From: Ciona intestinalis
Lineage: Eukaryota; Chordata; Ascidiacea; Phlebobranchia; Cionidae
Assembly: GCF_000224145.3 (NCBI RefSeq)
Contig: NC_020172.2
Location: forward strand, 3,331,557-3,395,556
Direction: 5' to 3'
DNA: 64,000 nucleotides
Position numbers and translations under genes: made by a program. Positions 1 to 15,000 of this stretch are shown in pieces (position 1 is the first letter of the stretch; every line of letters begins with the position of its first letter). A model generated the notes under the pieces. That model saw only the letters and a list, made by a program, of their open reading frames with translations. It was not told the origin of the DNA and made no database searches.

Positions 1-3000
1 TTCCCATGAATGGGGAACACAAACAAAACAAAACCTAACAAGTTTGTTTAAACCCAATTTGCGAAAGTCACCGAAGTCAAAAAAACGTAAGTACTAGGAA
101 TTAGGAAATATGAAATATTATGTGCCAAAGGCGTCCATCTTACCCCACGTTCTAATATATCCTCTATTTAGGTTTAAATTTCGACATTAAAAAATAGTCA
201 AAAAACTAACTTGTTGTTTTGCTTTAAATTCTTCTATCGCGTTCATATTCGGATGTAATTTCTCGGTTTCAATATCTAGCAGGGTAATCTTGTTTCTAAG
301 TTCATCTAAAACCACCCCATCCAGCTCCTCGGGAGGATAGGAGGGAAGAGGAAGAGTTTCTTCTCCATCAATCTTGTGAAGCTTCAATTTACCAAGCTGT
401 GAAAACAAATATTTGTAATTTTTTTTTGAAAAAAATGTAATATTTTTTTGGTAAAAATTTAATCGTTTTTTTGGGTAAAAGTTAAATAATTTATTATCAG
501 TTTGTAAGGTTATTGTACCTGTTTATCTACTACTACCACCAGCCATTTTAAGGCTTATTTGGCCTAAAACTGTAAATTGCTTTGTAAGTAACATTGCACA
601 AAATTGGTAGAAATCCTATTTCCTGCAATGTCACGTTTAAACAGCTATACAATATGAACATAACTGATTTTTTTTATTTTTTAATAAATTCAAGTTATAT
701 GTTATATCTGTTTATGTTTATAGCATATTTTTAGTCTGGCACCAATTGCTCCAACCCAGTGGTCACTAATGGGTTGTCCAAATTGTCACACATACAGAAA
801 AACAAAAAAAAACCACTTACAAAGTAACAAACTTGGTAACTCCTAAGCTGACACTCACCAATCCTTTTTGTTGTTCAATCTTCTCGTTCCTGGTGTTGGT
901 TCCTGCACACAAAGCTTCCTGGTTTTGTTTCATCTCCTTGTAAGCCTCAGCGACACTCGCCTCTTTCTTCTCCATCTTCTTCAGTTGCTCCTGCTGCTCC
1001 TGAAGAGCATCTCTCAATTTGGAGGATTCTTCCTCTGCCTCCCCGAGAGCCTGAAATGGAATGTGATAAAAAATAAAAAAGTTAAGATAATGGTAAAAAA
1101 AACAAACAAAAAAAGTTTAAAAAAACTAATAAGTTTAAACCAAAAATTATAAACTTATTAAAAATAAAGAAAAGTGTAAAAAATTAAAAAAAAGGTATAA
1201 AAAATTCAAACACTTATTAAGAAAAAAGACAGAATAAATTACATCATGTTTCGACATCACCTTAAAAATTAAATAAGTAAAAAAAATCCTTAAAAACAAA
1301 AGAATAGTACATTTTGAAAAAACACCGAAAAATGTAAAAATACAAAATGAGACAAGAAACCATATTTATTAAACAATACCTGCAACACAGCAGCTCCATC
1401 CACTTCTAAAGTCTTCCATTCTTCTTCTAACTTGCCAANCAGGTTTCCAAAGAGTCGCCCTCTAGCTTCGGGCTCTGTGTGTTCTCAATGCTCTTTTCGC
1501 ATTTAACATAGTTTCTATGGCAACGGGAATAATAAATTGAAGTTTATATTAAAATTTAAAAGAAAAAAAAACACAACAAAATTTTTATAAAAAAAAGAAA
1601 AAAGTTTTGTGTTTTATTTTAAACTTACTATGAATTAATTAAAAACTCAAAAAAATAAATAAAAAGAAGTGAAATAATGAATTGAAGTTCATGCTTTTTT
1701 ACAGCATGAAACAGTTGCTACACCATAAATTCAAATTTGTAAAAAAAACAATATTTTCAATTTTTTATAATAAAAAATATTTTAAAAACTTTATTTTTTT
1801 ATAAAAAATACCATAAATTAATTAAAATCTAGAAAACTCTTTACCTTTTTGCAGTGGTAACTGCTACTTTAAGTTTTGTGATTTTTTTCGATATTTCTTC
1901 CAAAGTTGTCTTTGCGGACTTCAGCTTTTCTCGAAGAGGAGAAAGTTTTGTGTCCTGGATGCGAGAGATCTCAGAATTTAGTTCGTTTTTCTTCTTTTCA
2001 ATTGATTCTGTCTTCGTTGAAGCTGCATCGTAAGCTGGAAAAAGATTTAATAAAACGTATATATAAATGTAATTTATTTATTCTTCATTGGGTGGGGCAA
2101 CGACAGTCGTTATATATAACACTGGTTTTCTGTTCCACACACCTCGTGCCCGTTTACGAGTTACCACATAAAATCACAATCTATATTCTATACCAACCTT
2201 TTGTCAACTGCTTCACTTTATTCTGTAGCGCTTTATGCTGCACTGGGTCCGGTTGCGCTGCGTTCAGTTCACGTTCAAGTTGCGGCATCAACCGTTTCAT
2301 TTCAGCGACTACATCGTGTTGATTTTTCGAATCGTGCTGAAGCAGTTTGGTCTGCGTAACAGTATTGCGCAATACTTCGCGCTTTTCCGCGAGTTCCTGT
2401 TCGCACTGCACACGTCTTTCGCGAACCTATAACGATGGGAAACACTGATCAGCGTTATAGACGTAACAATATAAAAAACGTTTTATTACAAAAAAAAATA
2501 GATTATAAAAATTACATTAAGGGCAAAATAAAATAACAAAAAGTCCTATTATGGCAACTGTATGAAATTTTAATTGCGCTCACGCAAAATACGGAACTAA
2601 AATTCTAACCGTAAAATAATAAACTAAATCTACGAATTACAACGCATTTTACAAAAAAAGTTTCCACCCTAATTATTAAATTTACCTGCTCGTATTTTTG
2701 CTCGAAATTATTTTTCTTTTTTTCCATGGCGTCGATCTCGGCAGGGGTCGATTCGTTGCAGATATTTGACCCCATACGACCCCTGCTTACCCTGTTACCC
2801 CCACCGGACATGGTACCCGAGGTGTCTATGAGTTCTCCCTGTGTAAAAGGTGCGTGTTTAAATGAATGTAACTTGTTTTATCCTCGCGTGGGCGGAAAAC
2901 GTTAGTCGTTATAACACGGTGTTCGGTTTCATACACCTCGTGCCAGCGATGTTGCAGAAGCTGTTTCGTTTTTTTAAAACTTTCGTGGTACCTTTAGATC

Positions 3001-6000
3001 ACATTTGAGCCAATACATTTTTTATGTAAGCTCTTTCAGCGGTTTAAACGCTACCACAAGGCATGCTATATATTGCTTTTTTTTCAAAAACTTTAGAGGT
3101 ACCGTTAAATCACATTCAAATTTTGATATTTCGTTGGTGTGCCCATTTAACTGTTTAAACGCTACTACGAAGCAGGCTATTGATTTTTAAACTTTGGTGA
3201 TACTTTGAGATCACATTCATATTTAGATATTTCGTTGGTATGCCCGTTTAACTGTTTAAACGCTACTACGAAGCATGCTATATCAATAATAATATTCCTA
3301 CCTGCAAAGTTACGACTCTCCATCGTCGCTTTTTATCATAAGCGACCTTCGATGCCACGTTTAATTCCTCAGCCACAAGTGTGTCGCGCAGTGCGTGGTA
3401 AAATGCGACATGGTATTTCTTCTCCTTCACTTGGATTAAATCTACCAACCGCGGGAGGGCGGTGTTGGGCACGTTGTTGAGCGCGTGCTCGTGTTTTTGC
3501 ATCTGGAAAAATTAGTTATTTTTTTAGTTTTACATTAATAATCTTGTTAAAATAAATGATAAATATATAGTAGGTAGGGTTATGATAGTTCAGGTTTTTC
3601 ATTTTTTTATCGTCCTATTTGGTAACAACAAAAAATATTTACAGAATTATATAACCGTATCCTCACGACTCTGAAATGACGTTTTTAATTGTTAAAATTA
3701 TCAAGAAATATGGAATTTATCTTAACGGTATTTATATTACCCTACACAGGGCCTACAGTACTATATTGGTCATATAAAATATCACTTTTTTAATTTAAAA
3801 GTTTTTTCAAAACGGAAAAATAAATACATTGAGTTATAACTTTACACAAGCGTTTTACAAGGATGACAAGAGTTTGTTATTGAGTAAGTTACGGCGTGAG
3901 TATGGGTATAGTATTACTATATTCAATATAATGTCATAATATTTGAGGTCATTTAAAACAAAAGGAACCGGCTCAAATTACAAACAAAGGAATATTACAA
4001 GATTGCACAATTTATTATGCGATTGCGCAATCTTTTAATATTTTTCTCGATTACGCAATATTGAAATATCTTGCTTTTGATAAACAAATGATCTCACGAT
4101 TGCGCAATCATTTAATATAGTAGGGTGGGGGAAGATGGGACACCTTTTCATTCTGTTTTCTCGACCCATTCGGTAGAAAACAAAGAATATTCAAAGAATT
4201 ATAAATAAACCGCATCCTCACGACTCCAATAGACCGTTTTAATTGTTTAAAACACAATCAGGATATTTGGATATAATTTGCTAAAGGTGTCCCATCCCCC
4301 ACCCTACTATATTCTCTTTTGAAAATTTAACCTTTTCTTTTGTTAAAACTCTCACCTTGTCAAGAGCGATAAAAGTCGCTTGCCCGACATCGTTCCGCTT
4401 CAGTTGCTCCACGCAGTCACGTGCCGTCTCTATGGAGTCGACCAGTACGTTCTCCAGGGCCGGGCAACATGATGAAATAGCCACGTCATACCGGGTGTCT
4501 ATAGCACCAAGATCGCCCTAGGTCAAAACAAAAGTTTGTAATTTGTGTTGTGGTCACACCTGACTGTAAAACTGAGGTTATATTACTGTAAAAGGCTGTC
4601 GAATTCTTTAGAAGCGACCGGCTTCAATTTGTCTAAAATTTATGTTTTGCAGTTTTTTTAAATAGTTATTTAGTTTTTTAGGTAAAACGGTAGCACCAAA
4701 GGTGTTGGGGTAATATGTCAACTCTGGCCTAAATCTCAGGTCCCATAGCGTAAAATACGATGGGGTGGGGGAAGACGGGATTTCTTTTCATTCTATTTTC
4801 TCGTTTCATTTAGTAGTAAACAAAGAACATTCAAAGAATTATAAAACCGTATCCTCACGACCCCCATAGACCAGTGTAAATTGTTTAAAAACACGGTCAA
4901 AATATTTGTATATCATGTCCTAAAGGTGTCCCATCTTATCCCACAGTACCATATATCTCTACTTACCAATCGTCCGTAAATCCCAGGTACTTTGCCCGTG
5001 TTTTTCAGCTGCATTAGAAAGTTAATGACTTTTCCACGGGAGCGGTTAGCTTGGGCGCTATGTCTTGCTTCCATAAGGGTGGAGGTGGACTCCTGGACTT
5101 TTGATTCCAACTTCCGCTCCTCTGGGATCAAAGCTTCAACCTCTTGCTCCAACTGTGTCCGGAGGATAAAGAATTGGAAAAAATGTAAAAAATTTAAAGA
5201 GTAATAGAAAAATGAAAAAAACGTATTTTTTTAACAGAAGATTAATGAAAAGTATAATTTTTTAACACTTAAATGAAAAAATACGAAAATGCACCTAAAA
5301 AAATGTCACTTTAAAATGACATATGTTTTTAGGGGGCCCGAGGGGGGTAATACGAAAGACAAAAATACCGTGCTCCAATTCGACGATTTTAAACCGCTTA
5401 GCAGTAATCAGTATTCTTACCGATTTCACTTCTTTTTCCAAATCAATTGACCCCTTGGCTTGCAGTTCGGCAAGTTTTCGTTTCGCGGTCTTTTCGGCAT
5501 CACTTGCTTCTTGCATCCTGGACTGACACCGAGCTACAGCGTTCTCGGCGTTGGTGAGTTTCGTGGCGAAAAGACCGAGCTCAGTTGAGGCAAGGTCTAA
5601 CTGCTGTTTAGCCTCGTTCACGTATTTAACTTCGCCAAGTAAAAGTTTTTCTTGTTCCTGTAGTGTAAACAAGACTAATTTAATTAAACAACGGTGATTG
5701 TTTCAACTACGCAAAAAGGGTAATAACTAAATTTTAAGATCGGGGAAAAAAATATAAAAATACAATCATTTACATACAACATATAAAAAGATAAAACCGT
5801 AATCGGTCAATATTTTTTGCCAATGTAAACTACAGAAATACATGTATTTATAAACTTTATTATCTATTTTTCCTAAGAACGACCTTTAAAAGTTAAATGT
5901 TAATGCCTCAAAATGACATTTTTGCCTAAACGTGACTGTATAGTCGTCAAAAAATGCCCGCGTCGCTACATAGCGTTTACGCACGCCGATTACGCAATAC

Positions 6001-9000
6001 CTAAACCACTTCCCATCATATCAAACTAACTTTGTGAAAACTATGTGTTGCAACATACCTATACACAAAACCATATAAACAAAGGCGTGTAGCTTATATG
6101 CAAATTAGGCGTTCGGACGGTAAAATAGAACAGGAACAATTAAAAAGGTCACGGAACTAAATAAAAAGCGTATACATTAAACAATAACATGTTACAACAT
6201 ACGGAATTTTCCAATGTGACCTACGCATTTAAATATTGGTTTAAAAACTATTTCGTTTTGACGGGTTTACAAACATTTGCTGGACTCGTGACGCGCCAAT
6301 GGGCTAGAATTTATTTACGACGTTTATTGCGACAGTTAAACTTATTCATATAAAAAGGTTTGGTATTGTGTTTCAAACTGTTTTTGAAAGCTGCTGTAAC
6401 ACGTTGGTGTAACAAACGCGTGTGACGTTATATGCAAAACAACGAGTCCTGCTCCTGGGGGTAAAATTTAAAACAGAGACAATTTAAAAGGTCATGCGAC
6501 TAAAAACAAATGTGATCAATGAGACAATGACATTACAAAAAAAAATGATTCGTAAAAGTGACATTTTACAACAGCTTAAAATAGGGTGATTACACTAAAG
6601 TTATATTTAAAAATTACGTGAAATTTTTGGTATTTGATATCGTAGTGTTTCAAATCGGTACTTGTTTTTAATTTACGTCAACGTCAAATTCGATTACGTA
6701 ACAGGAAAAAGCGTAATAATCAAATACCAATTGCAAAACTAAAGCACCATTTTTAACATTTGCTGTCAGTCAAAATAACGCGGTTCACAAAGTTTACATA
6801 CAAACACTTTAAAGCAATAATTAACACGTAACAACAGTCTGGACGAGTTTCGATAAGAAATAACACGCCAGCTGTTAAACTGTAGCTATCGACAGCTAAG
6901 CTAGCAAATGTTTAATTGCTGACAAATGTACATTTCTTGTACAAACATTGCAAAATACAAACACCTTATGTAACTAAAGTTTTTTATGTAGTTTTTTTAA
7001 GTTTGTTTTTAAGTTTAACTAAACTTTTTTTCTGCGAAAATCGAACCCGAAAATTAAAAATACATCGAGCAACGGCGTTCTCGATCCAATAACTAGTTAT
7101 ACTGTTGGTAGGCGTTTCCCGTAATTTTAAAAGTTATAACAGAATACATCAAGTGTAACTACTAACTATGTTTTTTCCCCCGAAAATCGACCCGAAAATT
7201 AAAAATAGTTTAGAATGTAACTGTGTGTATTTTTTTTAGCACCAGTTTAGTTATACTGGTTGACGATTCTCGTTAAATTAAGTTATAACAGAACACAAAG
7301 TAACACTAAACAATAAACAATCAGCAAACAAAATAGTTAGATTTATATACAGTATCCTCACGGAAATATGGGATATTATGTGCTAACAGTATCCATCTTA
7401 CCCCACAGTACTACATCAATCTACACGGCCGAATATATAAAATATGACTATATCGGAAAAAATAAAACTTTTTATTAAAACGTCCAAGTTATAGTTATAT
7501 ACTGTATTTTTACGACTGTAAAAATGCGTTAGTAATAGTTTAGGAAATATGGGATATTGAGTATGTGCTAACACTATCCATCTTACCCCACAGTACTACA
7601 TAATAAAAAATACGAACATATCAAATAAATGATTTTTTTTTATTAAAAGGTTTAATTCACCTCTTTCTGATCTTGCAGTTGCTGAGTTTCTTCTTTCAGA
7701 TCATGCATCGCCTCTTTAAGTGACTCCTCAATCTCTCTCTTCCTCTTCTCAAGCTCCTCCCTCTCCTCCGTGAGCTCCAGGATCTCGTTTTCGTGCTTTT
7801 CGGGAAGAGTTTCAAGATCTGAGATCTAAGAAAGAGAGACGAATAAAAAATTATGAAAAAAATTAAAAAATTGTTTTTTTGAACTCACTTTTATAGAATA
7901 TACGTCACGTTGACGTAAAAAGCGTGACAATGACGTAAAAATCGTAACGAAGACACGGGCATCACCAAACGTTTTTGTAAGTGTAACGAAAATAAAACGT
8001 TAACGACATTTTTCAATGTAATTCGATTCAAGCCTATATATTATACAGCTGTATACAAAAACCATGTAAACGCCGACACGTACTTTTTTCTTTTCTTTTT
8101 CCAATTTCTTAGTAAGTTCCTTTATCTTCCCTTTCCTATGCTTACGGTCTTCGAAAACTTTTACGTTTCTTTTTTCCAAGGCTCTCATTTCGTCTCGTTT
8201 TCCAACGAGCGTGGCGGCAACCCTTTCTTTTGCCCTGTGGAACAAAATACGACATAGTATTGCAAAGGTTAATTATAAACGAGAAAATGTAAAATCTTAA
8301 GCACATATATATAGTGGGGTGGGGGAGACGAAATATCTTTTTATTCTATTTGCTCGTCCCATTTGGTAGTAAACAAAGAATAGAAAAATGACCTAGTTTC
8401 GAATTACTATGCACAAAGACAGTTTTATTGTAAATAAAGTTATATTTTTAATTTACCTAAAAACCATTTTGTACCGTACATATATTTACCTTACAAGGCG
8501 GTTTAACGTTTATAAACTCATAATACAAAGTATATTGACTTCAAAACGTAACAATCTAACTCACTTCGCAGCTTTGGCGCATTCTTTTGCTTTTTCTTTC
8601 TTTTCCTCTTTAACGCTTCTAAACCCTTCTTCAAATTCGGAAACTTTCGCCAAAATTTCATCGATTTTTGCTTTGCTGTGTTCGTTTTCTCTTGACAAAT
8701 TATTCCTGGAATTGTNNNNNNNNNNNNNNNNNNNNNNNNNNNNNNNNNNNNNNNNNNNNNNNNNNTGTATGTATACTAAAGTTTTTTATGTAGTTTTTTT
8801 AAGTTTGTTTTTAAGTTTAACTAAAGTTTTTTTCTGCGAAAATCGAACCCGAAAATTAAAAATACATCGAGCAACGGCGTTCTCGATCCAATAACTAGTT
8901 ATACTGTTAGTAAGCGATTCTCGTAATTTTATCAGTATAACAGAATACATCAAGTGTAACTACTAACTATGTTTTTTTCCCCCGAAAATCGACCCGAAAA

Positions 9001-12000
9001 TTAAAAATAGTTTAGAATGTAACTGTGTATTTTTTTAGCACTAGTTTAGTTATAAAAATTGACGATTCTCGTTAAATTAAGTTATAACAGTACACAAACT
9101 AATACTAAACAATAAACAATCAGCAAACAAAATAGTTAGATTTATATACAGTATACTCACGGAAATATGGGATATTATGGGCTAACAGTATCCATCTTAC
9201 CCCACAGTACTACATCAATCTACACGGCCGAATATATAAAATATGACTATATCGGAAAAAATAAAACTTTTTATTAAAACGTCCAAGTTATAGTTATATA
9301 CTTTATTTTTACGACTGTAAAAATGCGTTAGTAATAGTTTAGGAAATATGGGATATTGAGTATGTGCTAACACTATCCATCTTACCCCACAGTACTACAT
9401 AATAAAAAATACGAACATATCAAATAAATGATTTTTTTTTATTAAAAGGTTTAATTCACCTCTTTCTGATCTTGCAGTTGCTGAGTTTCTTCTTTCAGAT
9501 CATGCATCGCCTCTTTAAGTGACTCCTCAATCTCTCTCTTCCTCTTCTCAAGCTCCTCCCTCTCCTCCGTGAGCTCCAGGATCTCGTTTTCGTGCTTTTC
9601 GGGAAGAGTTTCAAGATCTGAGATCTAAGAAAGAGAGACGAATAAAAAATTATGAAAAAAATTAAAAAAATGTTTTTTTGAACTCACTTTTATAGAATAT
9701 ACGTCACGTTGACGTAAAAAGCGTGACAATGACGTAAAAATCGTAACGAAGACGCGGGGATCACCAAACGTTTTTGTAAGCGTAACGAAAATAAAACGTT
9801 AACGACATTTTTCAATGTAATTCGATTCAAGCCTATATATTATACAGCTGTATACAAAAACCATGTAAACGCCGACACGTACTTTTTTCTTTTCTTTTTC
9901 CAATTTCTTAGTAAGTTCCTTTATCTTCCCTTTCCTATGCTTACGGTCTTCGAAAACTTTTACGTTTCTTTTTTCCAAGGCTCTCATTTCGTCCCGTTTT
10001 TCCACGAGCGTGGCGGCAACCCTTTCTTTTGCCCTGTGGAACAAAATACGACATAGTATTGCAAAGGTTAATTATAAACGAGAAAATGTAAAATCTTAAG
10101 CATATATATATAGTAGGGTGGGGAAGACGAAATATCTTTTTATTCTATTTGCTCGTCCCATTTGGTAGTAAACAAAGAATAGAAAAATGACCTAGTTTCG
10201 AATTTCTATGCACAAAGACAGTTTTATTGTAAATAAAGTTATATTTTTAATTTACCTAAAAACCATTTTGTACCGTACATATATTTACCTTACAAGGCGG
10301 TTTAACGTTTATAAACTCATAATACAAAGTATATTGACTTCAAAACGTAACAATCTAACTCACTTCGCAGCTTTGGCGCATTCTTTTGCTTTTTCTTTCT
10401 TTTCCTCTTTAACGCTTCTAAACCCTTCTTCAAATTCGGAAACTTTCGCCAAAATTTCATCGATTTTTGCTTTGCTGTGTTCGTTTTCTCTTGACAAATT
10501 ATTCCTGGAATTGTAATAGTAGGTAAGCCAAATTATTCCTGGAAAATATATCTTAGTATACAATATAGGTATTGGGTAAAATATTGCAGTTATGCCAGAA
10601 AAATACTAATACATATTTGATTTTTATTATATTAATAAAAATACTTTTTCGGGTATTTTTGTATTCCGTTCGTGGTTAAGGTCCTGCAGCGTGGCACGCT
10701 TTTGGACTTGGGATTTCGGCAAAAGTTGACCTATTATTACCCTGACACACAGTCGACCCAGGGTACTAAAACCCAACAGTAACCACTGGTATTATAATAC
10801 GAAGTGCGGTTTGTTGGAACTACGACTGACATATAGTAGGGTTGGAGAAGCTGGGATACTTTTCATTCTATTTTCCCATCCCATTTGGTAGTAAACAAAT
10901 AACATTCAAATAATTATAAAACTGTATTTTCACAACTTCCATAGACCGTTGTTAAATGTTAAAAACACGATCAGGATATTTAGATATTACGTGCTAAAGC
11001 TTAAGAGTAAACGACACATAACTATAAAATTAAAACCTTAGCTATACCGCTGTTACTACTAAACTGACATAACATTTTATAAACTTACATGTAACACTGT
11101 ATCTGCATGTTTTCAAGCCCGGTCCGTTCGTTTTTCTTTCTCAGAAAATCCAGCGCCTCGTTTCGAATCGGTTCGAGTTGATCTTTGTCCTTTTCAACCA
11201 CTTTAACACGGGATAATTTGTCCTTTCGTTCCTCGTCTAGAACTTCTATCTCTTTATGCAGTTGTTCAATTGCCTCTGCAGGGTAAAATACGAATAAGCT
11301 TAGAAGTATGTTATAAAAACACTATATGTAGTAACTTAGTAAGATTGTAAATAAATAAGCTGACGATGCCATTTGGGCGAAATATATATCTTTTATTGAA
11401 AATTTGGTTAGACTTGATTTTTGTGGGCCATACAAATGAATAAAACGAAAATGTGTATATGGATAGATGCTCAAAAACTGACCTAAAGGTACCACAAAAG
11501 TTTCAAACTACGAAAAGGCTATAAAAATTCGCGTGAAAAGAACACTGGAGCGTATGTATGTGTATCAGTAAACAAACTTTTAATATTTGTTGGTATGCCC
11601 ATTTAAAAACGGCTGTATTCGGGCCACATATAACTTCCAGGAAGGAATAAGAAAGGATATATAGTAGGGCGGGGTAAGCCGGGACACCTTTAGCACTTAA
11701 TTATTATTCAAATATCCGGCTTATTAAACAATTAACAACGGTCTATTGGAAGTCGTAAGAATACGTTTTTATAATTCTTCGAATGTTCTTTGTTTACTAC
11801 CAAATAGGACGAAACAATAGAAAAAAGGTGTCCCATCTTTCCCCACCTCACCGTATAGTATATCCAAACTGAAAAACTCGTCATGTATGACGTGTATAAT
11901 GCCTGCGATGACATCATAAAGAAGAGTTGCGCTCGACAAAGGTAACTATGTTGTGCTTACGCGAAGCGACTGTTTATTCAAGCTATATACATAATATAAC

Positions 12001-15000
12001 GAAGCGAAACATTGAACAAAAGTTGGGCAAGCGTCGGTTCTACAACCGGTCAAAATGGGCGAAAAAAATTCAGCCAATTTAAACGTATATGATTTACAGA
12101 CCTAGACTGGCGACACGTTACGCCGTTTTGAACACCTGCCCATTCTCCATACAGTTCAATTATGACGCAATAAACGACAGTCAGGTGAGGCGAAATACGT
12201 GTCGTTTATTCGTAAAGCAGAGGATGCAAACGACTGACTGTGTAGTGTGTAATAAAGGTAGCAGTAACTGTTGTACCGATTATTTATTAACCTTTCACGG
12301 CCATTTACTGTTTAATTAAAATGTAAAATCATGTAATCGCAAAAACGAGCAACTACAAAGCAACACTAAATCGTATACAAAACAAATATTTTTGAGTTTT
12401 GCAAAATACAAAAAAATGATAAATAATTCAGTTTTTTAAATTAGTTTTTTTTGTTGCCGGTTTTACGTTAATGCACTCTAACATTAAATTCATCACCCCG
12501 TAATACAAAATGCTATTTTCCAGGTCTGCTAATTACCTTAAAAATTAAGTTTACTGCACTTTTTTAAATCATTCTAAAAACAACGTTTTATTTGTGCTTT
12601 AATATTAATATTTAAGTTATAATTTTGCAGCCTACAAATTACGGGTATAGTAACATACGCAATATGTAAAAAATTACAATAGAGTTATTTACTCCATGCA
12701 TTTAGTCGTACCTTTATATCTAGATGAGCCAATAATATCTTCCAAATATTCCAGCATACCGTCACCGTGTGCAGTTAACGCTTTAGGTGTCATCATGGCT
12801 ATCTGTTCCACTTCACCCTAGGTGGTATTTAAATACGTTATTTAAACCTGGTCTAATCAAATATATAGTAGGGTAGGGGAAGATAGGACACCTTTTCATT
12901 CTATGTTCTTTCTTCTTTAAAACACGATCAGGATATTTGGATAGAATGAGCTAAATGTGTACCAATTTCCCCCACAGTAGTATATGTAACGTTTAAAACG
13001 GTAATAATAAACGTGACGCTTTAGCATTCTGATTTCATACTAATATATGCTACATTTTAGCGGTTAAAAGACATTTCGAAACGGTAAAAAAATAAGAATT
13101 TTGCGTTTTAGCATTGCATATTAATAAATATGGCGTTTAACTTTAAATAATAATATATGTAAAGTCTATATAGCTTTACCTAAATACATAATAATTTTAC
13201 GACAGTTTTAGGTGCGCTTTAATATTATTTCCTATAGATACGTAGATACTAGATACGGTTTAGAAAACCGTATCTAGTAGTTTTGCTATTTGCTAATTTT
13301 GGCGCATTGCAGACAAACCAAACGTGTAACATATATATCTTAGTAATTATATCACAATATTAGTTCTTAAAAAGTATATTATGTTTAAAAGTACGAGAAC
13401 ATGGGCAATGGGTAACTCTAGCCTAAATCTCAGGTCCAATGGCGTGTCACGCTGAGATGCATCGCCCAAAATAAAAAGAATATATTGCTGAATTAGCATA
13501 TTTATAGAAAAGGGTGTAAGTTACCATACAGGTAGAGCAGCAAGTGCAGCATTGAAGCAAATATTCCAATACTGTCTTTGCTGCTAAACCCGCATCGCAA
13601 GTAGTATTTAAATATGTCTGTTATTATAGATATTGTTGTAACTCATACCCTGGCATTGCTTTGAATAACTGGATGAATTGAACATTGTAAATACCGGTTT
13701 GTACCGGCTCGTACCGGTTGAAGTTATTTTTTCAATGGCATATTTTTACCAACGCTATACATAAAGAAATAAATGCCATACCTAAATTTTAACAATAGCG
13801 GCTGTGGAATTGTAAATTGTCAATATATATATATATAGTTAATATATAAATATAGATAAGTTGTTTTTGATGATAAATCACTGTAACAGTGAAGCAGCTC
13901 ACAGAAACCAGCAAATTAGAAAATGATAGTTTTGTGTGCTGCTACTACGATACGTGGATAAGTAGAATTGCTAACACAGATACTTTAAAACTATATCTTA
14001 CGATATAGGGAAACACTATAGCTATAACGGACGATAGGGTAAAACTAATTAAAAAAATACGTTGAGCTCACGGGAAAAGTAACATGTTTATAAAAGGTAT
14101 TTACTTATTTGAGTGGCATTATACTACAATACTGCTGTTATAATGTTATTTACTAGCAAATTTTTAAAGCAGAAAAAAGTGTCATACGCGAAAGGCTAGT
14201 GAAGTTTAAAAAACGAACCGCATTAAATTCTGAGAAATCGTACAGGTGTTGTAACACTGTGTAAGCATAAGGCGTAAGTTTTATTTACATAAGTTATAAA
14301 GTTAAAATTTCCCACCTGAAGAATAAGGAACCGGTTATGGTTAAGGTCGATTCCACTGTCCTGTAGCAGTGTTGCCACTTCCTTAAACATAACACGTCGA
14401 TCGTTGATGAAGTATTGGGACGTGTTGTCCTTCCTGGCAGTCCTGGAAACGGAGAACCCGCTGTTCGGCACTGAGCAGTAACCAGATTCATCCTATACGG
14501 AAATATGCCCCTTAAACTACTATACATGGCGAAACTACATAAGGGAATAATTGTGGAGATGGTATTAAAAATACAAAAGGCATAGAATGTCGGGAAATAA
14601 TATTTACGAATCTAACTGGATAGGTTACGAATCTGACTTGATGAACTGAATTAAAATCCACAAAAGCCTGACACTTTCAAATTCACAAATAGGTCCATAA
14701 AAAAAAAAACAGTTCTAAAATAATAAAGCTGCGGCTACAGGTGTTTTGCCGTTGCACACAGGTTTATATGTAATCCTGTTTCCACTGCGTCATGGGAAGC
14801 GCAGACAATCAACGTTATAAGCAAACATTGCACTGTCACAAGGTAAATATAAACTGCCGTTGTTCCAAGCGGCGACCTACGCGCTACCTACACTGGCTTG
14901 CATGGCAAAGCACCCGTATAACGTAAAGGGTAGGTAACTCTGTTCTGAGATGCTTCTGCCCTGGCGAAAGCTAAGAATCGAGTTCCTGAAGCGATGCCGG

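Larger units (their letters stand above)
2686..5152 (-). other. SMC4: SMC4 exons 11-14: hinge domain
   Basis: This is the hinge that dimerises with the SMC2 hinge. Exon 11 ends with NRSRGKV and GIYGRL. Exon 12 starts GDLGAID and contains YDVAISSCCPALENVLVDS. Exon 13 contains AFYHALRDTLVAEEL and RRWRVVTLQ. Exon 14 starts GELIDTSGTMSGGG, the glycine-rich hinge end. All four exons are phase 0 at both borders. Confidence 0.94.
6969..8715 (-). repeat. Duplicate copy 1 of the SMC4 exon 7-9 block
   Basis: Nearly identical to 8766-10515. It contains exon 9 (7825-7661), exon 8 (8234-8084) and exon 7 (8705-8565), with the same splice sites and MITE fragments in the introns. Exon 8 differs at one residue (LVGKRDE here, LVEKRDE in the other copy). 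It ends exactly at the 50-N gap. Only one copy can be in the mRNA because the block is 457 nt long, not a multiple of three. Confidence 0.93.
8766..10515 (-). repeat. Duplicate copy 2 of the SMC4 exon 7-9 block
   Basis: Second copy, with exon 9 (9624-9460), exon 8 (10033-9883) and exon 7 (10504-10364). It follows directly on the gap and joins exon 6 in correct phase. Splicing its exon 9 onto exon 7 of copy 1 would read GAA then TAA, an immediate stop. Confidence 0.93.

Noticed and set aside
10497..10545. Duplicate acceptor of SMC4 exon 7 (CAAATTATTCCTGGAA twice)
   Set aside because: Only about 15 bp is repeated; noted but too short to call an array like those in CK1 and the spectraplakin.
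12089..12319. 76-codon plus-strand frame in an SMC4 intron
   Set aside because: No recognisable composition, start context or splice sites.
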